DNA of 64,000 bases, taken from assembly GCF_034259205.1 (NCBI RefSeq), contig NZ_CP139487.1, positions 1,364,001-1,428,000 on the forward strand, read 5' to 3'. The translations under genes were made by a program, and so were the position numbers. Within the stretch, counting starts at the first letter, position 1. Each line of letters opens with the position of its first letter. Under the pieces are notes generated by a model, which saw only the letters and a program-made list of their open reading frames with translations, did not search any database and was not told where the DNA came from. This stretch comes from Peredibacter starrii. Lineage in GTDB: Bacteria; Bdellovibrionota; Bacteriovoracia; Bacteriovoracales; Bacteriovoracaceae. Shown here in pieces: positions 35,612 through 42,374 of this stretch.

Positions 35612-36352
35612 CTAGTTACAGACCCATTCACTTTGGTTAAGTGAAATGCATTCCTTCTTGAGAACTGGATTAACGGCGATGGAAATGGTGGCATTCTTAT
35701 AATCAGTTAATTTTGCCCAATGAGCTTTTTGTAGAAGAGCTTTATATTCAAATTTTTCGCGCGAGAGATCTAGGTCCAGTTTAAAATTTCTACCATCGAA
35801 AGAGACCCATGGTTCCAGTGGGCGTTCCATATAATTGTACTTCTGACCATTAATCGTCGTTGTGCCGTATTTGACTTCAACATTCTTAGAAGTCTTGAAA
35901 AAGATCTTTTTATCTCTTGAAAGCGCACCTTTCACCGGCATGTAAGTCGGAACCACTTCCGTTTCATGGGTCTTAATGTTGTAGAAGAGAACCATTAACA
36001 GATCAGTGAAGGGACGATTATCTTTCATAAAGAAGAAGGCGATCTCATCGTCCTTGGTGGGAATCGCCAGAAGTTTGGGACAGAAGTCGTTATAGAGTTT
36101 CAGCATACGGTAGCGACCGATGCCCATGTCACGAAGATCAACTCGTGAGAGCTTATCTTTGTGCTTAATGAAAACGATTTCACCGTATTCATCGTCTTCC
36201 GAGACGGAGTACTGCTCAGAAGTCCTCATATCAAGATCGATCAATTCACCTTTGTACTTACAAACATCATGGTCGTGCCTGAATGTTTTTTCTGCCTTCG
36301 CGAAAAAACTAATGAACAGCATGAATAGAACAACCAGGACTTTTGTTCTCAT
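35612..36352 (-). CDS. Secreted hypothetical protein, 246 aa, paralogue of the 5443 gene
   Basis: Signal peptide (MRTKVLVVLFMLFISFFAKA). Shares with the product of 5443-6258 the blocks DNRPF, YNYMERPLEPWVSF and a terminal Cys-x-x-x-x-x-x-W-x-C. It lies downstream of a small secreted protein and a metallo-hydrolase on the same strand, overlapping the preceding gene by four bases, so it is the third gene of that operon under the TetR-controlled promoter. Function unknown. Confidence 0.75.
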   Translation of the reverse strand: MRTKVLVVLFMLFISFFAKAEKTFRHDHDVCKYKGELIDLDMRTSEQYSVSEDDEYGEIVFIKHKDKLSRVDLRDMGIGRYRMLKLYNDFCPKLLAIPTKDDEIAFFFMKDNRPFTDLLMVLFYNIKTHETEVVPTYMPVKGALSRDKKIFFKTSKNVEVKYGTTTINGQKYNYMERPLEPWVSFDGRNFKLDLDLSREKFEYKALLQKAHWAKLTDYKNATISIAVNPVLKKECISLNQSEWVCN

Positions 36353-36777
36353 TGGATGATTTGTTCAACCTCTTTCTGAATGGCCATGGTGCGAGCACTT
36401 GGACGTGCGGCAATGACTCTGATCAAGATCGAATCATCGTATAGTCTCAAGGCAACTTTCCCTGACATGGCAAACGAGCGACCACGGAGGATGATGAGCT
36501 TCGTTTCACCTTTGTAAGTTAAGTTGCCTTTGATTTTGAATTCTTCAGCGTCACCAAAGATCTCGGTACTTTCGAAAGAGGCATCAGGAGACTCTACCTT
36601 GAGGGTAGAGTCCCTGAAATTTTCTTTGATGTCGATAAAACCAGAAGAGTCCTGATTTTCAGCAAACAGGGTGATCTTTGATTGGGAAGAGTCTACCTGA
36701 AAGAGTCCAGTAGGGAGTTCGCTTTTAGCGAGGACTGGTAAACTCATTATTAACAGGGACAGGATAAAAGCTTTCAT
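36349..36777 (-). CDS. Secreted hypothetical protein, 142 aa
   Basis: Start at 36777, overlapping the stop of the metallo-hydrolase gene as ATGA; a longer frame into that gene has no signal peptide at its start. Signal peptide MKAFILSLLIMSLPVLAKS, then a beta-rich mature domain (GLFQVDSSQSKITLFAE, FKIKGNLTYKGETKLIILRG, VALRLYDDSILIRVIA) of the YceI-like flavour, i.e. a small lipocalin-type binding protein, although the exact family is uncertain. Middle gene of a three-gene operon. Confidence 0.7.
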   Translation of the reverse strand: MKAFILSLLIMSLPVLAKSELPTGLFQVDSSQSKITLFAENQDSSGFIDIKENFRDSTLKVESPDASFESTEIFGDAEEFKIKGNLTYKGETKLIILRGRSFAMSGKVALRLYDDSILIRVIAARPSARTMAIQKEVEQIIQ

Positions 36778-37910
36778 TTCGCGAGCTCCGGAACTAGTTT
36801 CATGCCAAGCTTTTGATCCTGGGCTTGTGTTGTTGTTGCAGTTGGAATTGGTTCCCACCATGGAGTATTCACATAAGTCGGTTTACCGGTATCTACGACT
36901 TCACCAAACTTAGGAGTGAAGATCGGAATGTCCCACGCTTTCGCAATTTGGTAAGTGCGCTTAATGGGTTCAGACCAGTGATGAAGAGAAAGATCGAACA
37001 TGCCCCAGTGAACTGGAACAAGTGCTTTCGCATCTACATCAACCATCGCCTGAAGTGATTCTTCGGGTTGCATATGAACATCCGGCCAGCGTTCGTTGTA
37101 TTGGCCGTTTTCCATAAAGGCGATATCAAATGGCCCATAACGTTTGCCGATTTCTTTGAAGTGATCTCCGTAACCAGAGTCACCTGAGTAGAAAAGCTTG
37201 TCGTGTTTTCCTTGGATCACCCAAGAGGCCCACAGAGTTTTGTTGCGATCAAAGAGACCGCGACCTGAGAAGTGACGAGCGGGAGTGGCAGTAAATTTAA
37301 TCCCTACTTGAGAAATAGATTCACCCCAGTTTAGTTCCACGATGCGTATTGGTTTCACACCCCACTCAAGCAGGTGATCACCCACACCAAGTGGAACAAT
37401 GAACTCCACGTTCTTTTCTGCGAAATACTTCACAGTAGTTTTATCTAAGTGATCATAATGATCATGAGAAATAAGGATGGCATCAATATTAGGAAGTTCT
37501 TCTAATTTAAGGACCGGCGGTTGAAATCTGGTCACCAGGAAATCAAAAGGAGATGCTGATTTCCCGAAGACCGGATCAATCAAGAGGATCCTTCCATCTA
37601 GATTAAGGAGCAGGGTTGAATGTCCGAACCAGATAAATTTCACGAAATCGGACGGTTTTAAAAATTCATTCATGTCAGGTTTTATTTCCGGCAGTTTTGC
37701 CTGCGGAGCGCGAGTGGACTTTTCCAGAAAGACTTTCTTTAAAATTGAAAGTGTTTCCATGAAACCCATTTTATTTACTTTATTATCTTTTGCCGGAAGG
37801 TTCACAAATTCACCGGCTTCGATCGAATAGTTCGTAGGCTTTTGGGCAGGCATACATTCTCCAAGAAGTGGAACAAGTAACAGTAAAACCGCTAGTAGGT
37901 ACTGGATCAT
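36774..37910 (-). CDS. Exported metallo-beta-lactamase-fold hydrolase (NAPE-PLD/UlaG-like)
   Basis: Frame begins at 37919, but the ATG at 37910 (MIQYLLAVLLLLVPLLGECM) is the better start, since a promoter TTGACA-N17-CAAAAT ends seven bases before it. Metal motif ISHDHYDHLD (HxHxDH, residues about 140-150), then PARHFSGRGLFD, FYSGDSGYG and PVHWGMFDLSLHHW, the pattern of the NAPE-PLD-like branch. Exported or membrane-anchored and likely a lipid phosphodiesterase or lactonase. Divergent from tetR and followed by two secreted proteins. Confidence 0.82.
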   Translation of the reverse strand: MIQYLLAVLLLLVPLLGECMPAQKPTNYSIEAGEFVNLPAKDNKVNKMGFMETLSILKKVFLEKSTRAPQAKLPEIKPDMNEFLKPSDFVKFIWFGHSTLLLNLDGRILLIDPVFGKSASPFDFLVTRFQPPVLKLEELPNIDAILISHDHYDHLDKTTVKYFAEKNVEFIVPLGVGDHLLEWGVKPIRIVELNWGESISQVGIKFTATPARHFSGRGLFDRNKTLWASWVIQGKHDKLFYSGDSGYGDHFKEIGKRYGPFDIAFMENGQYNERWPDVHMQPEESLQAMVDVDAKALVPVHWGMFDLSLHHWSEPIKRTYQIAKAWDIPIFTPKFGEVVDTGKPTYVNTPWWEPIPTATTTQAQDQKLGMKLVPELAK

Positions 37911-37921
37911 GAATGACATTT

Positions 37922-37945
37922 TGACATAATTTCTTTATTTTGTCA
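37922..37945. promoter_or_regulatory. TetR operator copy 1 (hydrolase side)
   Basis: TGACA, 14 bases, TGTCA. It overlaps the region between the -10 (CAAAAT) and -35 (TTGACA) of the leftward promoter. Its centre is 46 bp from that of an identical-pattern site at 37968. Confidence 0.6.
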
Positions 37946-37966
37946 ATTTGTCTAAATTGTTGGAAG

Positions 37967-37995
37967 TTGACACTTTTTACAAATAATGTCATAAT
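37967..37995 (+). promoter_or_regulatory. Sigma-70 promoter of the tetR gene
   Basis: TTGACA at 37967, spacer of 17 bases, CATAAT at 37990. The ATG at 38002 lies only six bases past the -10 box, so the transcript should begin at or beside the start codon, giving a leaderless message. Confidence 0.6.
37968..37991. promoter_or_regulatory. TetR operator copy 2 (regulator side)
   Basis: The second TGACA-N14-TGTCA site. It lies inside the TTGACA-N17-CATAAT promoter of tetR (37967-37995), so binding would block RNA polymerase; a classic autorepression layout. Confidence 0.6.
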
Positions 37996-38001
37996 TCTTT
38001 C

Positions 38002-38541
38002 ATGGCTAAAGCAACAAATACCAACATTGAAGAACGTAAGAAGGACATCCTGGATGCCGCTCTTTACTGCTTTCTGAACTTTGGTTACTCCAAAACTTCG
38101 ATGGATGATGTCGCTAAGAAGGCGGGGATTTCCCGTCCGCTCATCTATTTAAAGTTTAAAAATAAAGAAGACCTTCTATTAGGTCTCTTTGATTACGTGA
38201 TGGAAGGAAGACTGGAAGAAGCTGAGAAAGTGGTCGACCAGAACAACCTCACGAAGAAAGAGAAGCTTTGGAGAATGATCGAGATCATCAAGGTTGAACC
38301 TTGGGGCAAGATCTCTGGTTGTCCGATGTCGCAGGAATTTTTCAATACCTGTTGTGACATGGATGAGAAGAACTTTGAGAAGTTTGAAAAAACAAAACTC
38401 AAAATTCTAACCGAAATTCTGGGTGATAAATTTGAGGCCGAAGTTTTCATGATGGCGTCAGATGGTCTTCTTGAAGATACACCGACTTGTACTATTTTAA
38501 AGAAGCGCCTCGAAGTGCTGATCGATAAGTTCGGAAAATAA
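38002..38541 (+). CDS. TetR-family transcriptional regulator
   Basis: 179 residues with an N-terminal helix-turn-helix (ILDAALYCFLNFGYSKTSMDDVAKKAGISRPLIYLKFKNKEDLL, residues about 14-58) and a ligand-binding helical C-terminal half with a Cys-rich patch (SGCPMSQEFFNTCCDMD). It is divergent from the metallo-hydrolase operon, and two perfect TGACA-N14-TGTCA sites overlap both promoters, so it most likely represses itself and that operon until a ligand binds. No ribosome site precedes its ATG. Confidence 0.88.
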   Translation: MAKATNTNIEERKKDILDAALYCFLNFGYSKTSMDDVAKKAGISRPLIYLKFKNKEDLLLGLFDYVMEGRLEEAEKVVDQNNLTKKEKLWRMIEIIKVEPWGKISGCPMSQEFFNTCCDMDEKNFEKFEKTKLKILTEILGDKFEAEVFMMASDGLLEDTPTCTILKKRLEVLIDKFGK

Positions 38542-38564
38542 TCCACTAAGTTAATAGCAATGCA

Positions 38565-38606
38565 GTAGTCCCGGCATGTCTTTTTAGACCGACATGCTTG
38601 GACTAC
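38565..38606. other. Long hairpin between tetR and the serine protease gene
   Basis: GTAGTCC with GGACTAC as the outer arms and GCATGTC with GACATGC as the inner ones, around TTTTTAGACC. No T-run follows, so either a strong terminator-like attenuator or a REP-type element. It ends 10 bases before the protease ATG. Confidence 0.45.
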
Positions 38607-38616
38607 GCTTTGATGC

Positions 38617-39420
38617 ATGAAAGTGAAGCCGCTGTTCTTCCTTTTATCTCTTCTTATTTTCCAAATCTCTTGTTCCAAGAGTTCTTCCTCAAATAGACGT
38701 GAAACCACCATTCGCGAAGAGCAGATCAATGAGATCATGAACAATCAGCATTTTGATTGTGCTTCGATTGATGGAGGGCCGTGTCCGGATGGAGTGACGA
38801 GACTCTTGATTGTGAATCCGGCGGATGAGAATCGTTCGGCGGTTTGCACGGGGTTTATGATTTCACCGACGAGGCTTGTGACGAACTATCACTGTTTGAA
38901 TACGACAGAAGAGTGTGCGAATACTTTTATCGCGATTTATTCTGGGAATAGTTACACCAAAACTCGTTGTAGTTCGATTGTTCGAAGTGAGCAGGATGTG
39001 GCGGATCCGAATGATCCATCGAGGGCACTTGATTATACGGTTTTAGAGACCACTGATCCTTTCACGGGAAGGCATTTTCCTCTTTCGGATGATCTGGCTC
39101 AGATTGGAGATAAGATTCAAACTTGGGTCGTGGATCATACGGGACTAGATACTATTCCGCCGAATCTGACTGATTCACGGATTACGGAATTAGATTGTAC
39201 GGTGATTGATAGTCCGCGAGCGTCGCTGGTGATGCAGAAGTGTCCTATCATCAGTGGGAACTCGGGAAGTCCTGCTTTGAATACCAAGGGTGAAGTAGTG
39301 AGTGTGATTTGGGGAGGGACGGCGACGTTTAGTTCGAGTCTTGATCTCACGTTTAGAAGGCAACTTAATGAACTGGGGCTTGCCACTGAGGTGAATTACT
39401 TCAGTGACCTTGGGCCTTAG
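38617..39420 (+). CDS. Secreted trypsin-like serine protease, possible lipoprotein
   Basis: 267 residues. The leader (MKVKPLFFLLSLLIFQISC) ends in an ISC lipobox-like site with a Ser-rich linker. The catalytic triad is NYHC (His), ALDYTVLE (Asp) and GNSGSPAL (Ser), typical of the S1/trypsin-like family with an oxyanion hole. Conserved cysteines (CLNTTEEC, CTVI...KC) should form disulphides. A surface-anchored protease is inferred. It follows a long hairpin and converges with the alpha/beta hydrolase gene, overlapping by 20 bases. Confidence 0.85.
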   Translation: MKVKPLFFLLSLLIFQISCSKSSSSNRRETTIREEQINEIMNNQHFDCASIDGGPCPDGVTRLLIVNPADENRSAVCTGFMISPTRLVTNYHCLNTTEECANTFIAIYSGNSYTKTRCSSIVRSEQDVADPNDPSRALDYTVLETTDPFTGRHFPLSDDLAQIGDKIQTWVVDHTGLDTIPPNLTDSRITELDCTVIDSPRASLVMQKCPIISGNSGSPALNTKGEVVSVIWGGTATFSSSLDLTFRRQLNELGLATEVNYFSDLGP

Positions 39421-40216
39421 AGCTGTCATTAAAAAACTTTACGACTGAATTTCCGTCCCAAACCCATGAGAGCACAATCGCCCCAAAGTGATTAAACGAG
39501 TAATTGATCACAGTCTTGGGGCGCCAATGTTCCTGGAGTTTCTTTTGGTTCTCATAAGGAACTGTCGTATCAGAAGTCGCGAGAATCATACCGAGATCTT
39601 TGTTCTCGAACTTCCTTGGAAGTTTGAGCGGATCGTACGGGATCTTCTCACTTAAAAGATCAATATAGGTTTTCTTGTCTGGGATGTTGAAGAGCTTCTG
39701 GCGTTTCTTCCAGGCCGTGACCATGAGTTCCTGATCGGAATTAGCGATCATACTTGGCATGTCAGCACCAGACGCAATCACGAAAGCGCTGTTGGGACGA
39801 TCATAAAGTCCCATGGCCATGGCAGCATGAATGCCACCGATGCTGGTACCCAGAAGACCCACGTAATGCTCTGGAGGAATGGTGGCCAGATACATTCCAA
39901 TCGCTCGTTGTGTGCGAGAATAAAAACGCTGATGGATATCAAGATCAAGAGCGTACTCATCATCATTTGTGAAGTGTTCTAAGATGTGAGTTCGGAAACC
40001 CGCCTCACAAAATTTCTTTGCCCAGTTGCGATCAATCACATTGGTACCACCAGTAGGTGGGATGACCAGAATATGTTTGCTGGAAGATTTGGGGCCAAAG
40101 ACCAAGAGGTCAACTTTGAAGTCGAGTTCGGTAAGTGTTATCGATTCAGACTTACAGGTCTCTGATCGAACGGGAAGGGCGAGTATGAAGAAGAAGGCGG
40201 CGTATATGAACTTCAT
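39401..40216 (-). CDS. Exported alpha/beta hydrolase
   Basis: Start at 40216 from the signal peptide (MKFIYAAFFFILALPVRS); an ATG 21 bases upstream adds seven residues and is the alternative, and neither has a close ribosome site. Catalytic marks: GTSIGGIHA (nucleophile Ser), an acidic residue in MILATSDTTVP, and His in YSFNHFGAI. About 270 residues, like periplasmic esterases or lipases. Leaves a small gap to the LpqC-type esterase, which points the same way; the two may share a role in breaking down external esters. Confidence 0.78.
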   Translation of the reverse strand: MKFIYAAFFFILALPVRSETCKSESITLTELDFKVDLLVFGPKSSSKHILVIPPTGGTNVIDRNWAKKFCEAGFRTHILEHFTNDDEYALDLDIHQRFYSRTQRAIGMYLATIPPEHYVGLLGTSIGGIHAAMAMGLYDRPNSAFVIASGADMPSMIANSDQELMVTAWKKRQKLFNIPDKKTYIDLLSEKIPYDPLKLPRKFENKDLGMILATSDTTVPYENQKKLQEHWRPKTVINYSFNHFGAIVLSWVWDGNSVVKFFNDSSKAQGH

Positions 40217-40279
40217 AGAAAAATGGTAAGTCTCCATTTAACTGAGAGTCAATTACACCACTTCAACAATTGATGAACA

Positions 40280-41251
40280 TTAAGGCGCTGACAAGAATTC
40301 CCAGATTGTATCAGTGGCCGAGATCGCCTCACTTGGACGAGGGCCTACGCCACGAGGTTTCATACCACCGGGCCAAGAGTGTCCGCCGTTCTCAGTCACA
40401 CATAGTTGAACTGATACATTGTTTTTACATTCTAGATACTGATCGCAGTAAGCACCTTTTTTATCCAACACGCGTTTTGCTTTTGGATTACATTCATTGA
40501 ACTTCACCCATTTTTCAATTGTCGCTGGCACTGATGTGAAGTTTGTGACCTTGGATCTATCTTGGAAAGCATCTTCACCGGCACCACCGTTAAAGAGCAC
40601 GTGGGTATCGTCTTTGGCGTGAATGTGAATGAGGGAGATTGGATTCTTAGGTGTGCAAGTTGTGGTGTTGTCAGTTCCGGCGACTGCGCCGATGCCTGTG
40701 ATGACATCTGAGAGTTCGCAGGCGAGGCGATAAGACATCATCGCACCATTAGACATTCCGATGGAGTAGATGCGTTTTGAATCGATATTGTATCTTGAAG
40801 TGATATCAGTGATGAGAGCACGTAAGAAGGCCACATCATCTGAGTTCACGTCACGAGCATCGCCACAGCAGTTGCCTGCGTTCCAGGTTGCAAACTTCTG
40901 CGATGGAAACTTTGAATAACCGTTCGGGAAGATGGCGATGAAGCCTTCTTTCTCAGATTTTGAAATGATGTTGTAGAAGCGATCGGCCGCTTGAATCTCC
41001 ATGTTGCCGCCTCCGCCGTGAAGAGCGAGGAGAAGTGGTGCGGGTTTTACCTGCTGATAGGACTTAGGCACGTGGATGATGTAGTAACGGTCTTTGTCCC
41101 CAACCTTGATCGATCTCAGCGTGTCGGTCAATTTTGGAGTGTCTCCCTGCATTTCTCGGGCTAGCCAGCGCTCGCGGATCTTGTCGCGGAATGGTCCAGC
41201 ATAGAGGGATAATGAGAGGGAAAGTAGGGTAAGGGTCGTTATGATTTTCAT
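40280..41251 (-). CDS. Secreted LpqC/PHB-depolymerase-type esterase
   Basis: 323 residues with signal peptide (MKIITTLTLLSLSLSLYAGP). Oxyanion region LLLALHGGGGNM, the nucleophile in GMSNGAMMSYRLAC, Asp in IHAKDDTHV and His in GGHSWPGG are those of the PHB depolymerase/feruloyl esterase family. The N-terminal CGDARDVNSDDV cysteine pair (NCCGD) fits disulphides. Acts outside the cytoplasm on polyester or acyl-ester substrates. Last backbone gene before the tmRNA locus. Confidence 0.85.
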   Translation of the reverse strand: MKIITTLTLLSLSLSLYAGPFRDKIRERWLAREMQGDTPKLTDTLRSIKVGDKDRYYIIHVPKSYQQVKPAPLLLALHGGGGNMEIQAADRFYNIISKSEKEGFIAIFPNGYSKFPSQKFATWNAGNCCGDARDVNSDDVAFLRALITDITSRYNIDSKRIYSIGMSNGAMMSYRLACELSDVITGIGAVAGTDNTTTCTPKNPISLIHIHAKDDTHVLFNGGAGEDAFQDRSKVTNFTSVPATIEKWVKFNECNPKAKRVLDKKGAYCDQYLECKNNVSVQLCVTENGGHSWPGGMKPRGVGPRPSEAISATDTIWEFLSAP

Positions 41252-41318
41252 AATAATAGCTTCGGTGAGAGTGGAAATAGAGGCAATAGGAATTTGACTA
41301 AACCGTTCCGCTCACTCC

Positions 41319-41347
41319 TTGTGAGACCTATTGCGTTGTGATATAGT
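41319..41347 (+). promoter_or_regulatory. Promoter of the tmRNA gene
   Basis: TTGTGA, a 17-base spacer, TATAGT, ending 16 bases before the mature tmRNA 5' end; the extra leader is expected because RNase P trims the 5' end. Confidence 0.55.
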
Positions 41348-41363
41348 GGATGAACTTAAATCC

Positions 41364-41731
41364 GGGGGTGCCCAGGTTTCGACGGGGGATTAGAAGGATT
41401 GAGTGCGTGCAGTGGTTGATCGACAGGCCACTTCAAAAGTCGATCACTTGTTAATCGGCAACGATTACGCAATGGCTGCTTAATTAGAACTAAGTTTTAA
41501 TTAACGTCTGAGGGGCCAGCACCGATAACAAAAAGCTGGTAAAGAGGTTGGGTGAAACCTCGGAAATCTAAATCACCGGGAGATTTGGCGTGAAACTCTT
41601 TAAAAACAACGACTGTCTGCTGGTTCAGTAAAGATCAGAAATAGTATCAGTACTAACTTACTGGAGACGCACGTGGGACTCTCTACTGGAAGGTCTTTCG
41701 GACGTGGGTTCGATTCCCACCACCTCCACCA
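41364..41731 (+). ncRNA. ssrA: tmRNA (ssrA)
   Basis: 368 bases, one-piece tmRNA. The 5' GGGGGTG pairs with CACCTCC near the 3' end, followed by A-CCA, and the T-arm GTGGGTTCGATTCCCAC is present. The mRNA-like part encodes a resume codon GGC and the tag GNDYAMAA ending in TAA at 41483, an unusual Met in place of the usual Leu before the last two alanines. Rescues stalled ribosomes. The last 17 bases serve as the integration core for the element to the right. Followed by a terminator at 41743. Confidence 0.95.
41715..41731. other. attL core, 3' end of the tmRNA gene
   Basis: The 17 bases TCCCACCACCTCCACCA at the tmRNA 3' end are repeated exactly at 57032-57048, the pattern left when a tyrosine integrase inserts at a tmRNA and restores its end. 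Confidence 0.8.
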
Positions 41732-41742
41732 TCGGATTTCTT

Positions 41743-41772
41743 AAAAAAGCCGCAGCGATTGCGGCTTTTTTT
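41743..41772 (+). terminator. Terminator of the tmRNA gene
   Basis: AAAAAAGCCGCA with TGCGGCTTTTTTT and a five-base loop, 12 bases after the tmRNA CCA. Confidence 0.85.
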
Positions 41773-42020
41773 ATTTCATCTTTCATTTCAGCGACTTAAT
41801 TACAATCACTTGGCGATTATCGACGAGCTACAAACCTGTCTGGAGTTGTCTCAAACTGTCTCCATGTGGCTATTTGTGGCTACACCGAAAATCTTGAAAA
41901 GTTCTCAGGACTATTTTGCGTAGTTAATTTTCACAAGAGGCAAAACTAAGTCATTAAAACGATTCAACTACTTTGCGTATCTGAAGAGCACTTTAACCCT
42001 AATTCCTGAGGAGGAAGTGC
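41773..42020. other. Element left end, non-coding
   Basis: About 250 bases without a gene. Holds helically phased TGTCT and TGTGGCTA repeats next to attL (see separate entry) and the leader of the XRE gene, which has a GAGGAGG site before its ATG. Confidence 0.5.
41837..41882. repeat. Phased short repeats near attL, probable integrase arm sites
   Basis: TGTCT begins at 41837, 41847 and 41857, each exactly 10 bp apart, and TGTGGCTA begins at 41865 and 41875. A similar TTGGCTACA lies 31 bp before attR near 56993. Even 10-bp spacing on one face of the helix suggests binding by an integrase arm domain or excisionase. Confidence 0.45.
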
Positions 42021-42374
42021 ATGAAAATTATCAAAAAGAAAACCAGAAGATCAGACACCAAGGTCATGACAAAAGATGCCCGAATCTTGAAGTTTCTGCG
42101 GGAGTCTCGAAATCTTTCTATGAGGCAGGCCGGACGCTTAATCGGGAAGTCTGATGCCATTGTAAATCACGCAGAGAACGGAAGATTAGATTTAACGCCT
42201 CAATTAATTTTGAAGCTTCTAGGAGCTTATGGGTACACCTATGAGGAATTTCAAAAAATGCAGAGCGATGAGTTTTCGGTCCCTGAGCATACCCTTTCTG
42301 AATGCATCAGAATTTTACAACGCCTAAGCCCCGCAAAGTTAAGAACCATCAAAAACATTTTGGAGTCCTTCTAA
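42021..42374 (+). CDS. XRE-family HTH regulator
   Basis: 117 residues with a GAGGAGG ribosome site. The helix-turn-helix is ILKFLRESRNLSMRQAGRLIGKSDAIVNHAENGRLDLTPQLILKLL (residues about 22-67). The final TAA overlaps the ATG of the chimeric gene, so both are translated together. First gene of the element, reading inward from attL, and probably controls excision or transfer. Confidence 0.82.
   Translation: MKIIKKKTRRSDTKVMTKDARILKFLRESRNLSMRQAGRLIGKSDAIVNHAENGRLDLTPQLILKLLGAYGYTYEEFQKMQSDEFSVPEHTLSECIRILQRLSPAKLRTIKNILESF

Noticed and set aside
36778-36861. Longer start of the secreted gene ending at 36349
   Set aside because: Those residues lie inside the metallo-hydrolase gene and have no leader; the signal peptide starts at 36777.
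42302-42373. Upstream start of the chimeric integrase/coupling gene
   Set aside because: It lies inside the XRE gene; the ATG at 42374 overlaps its stop and fits translational coupling.
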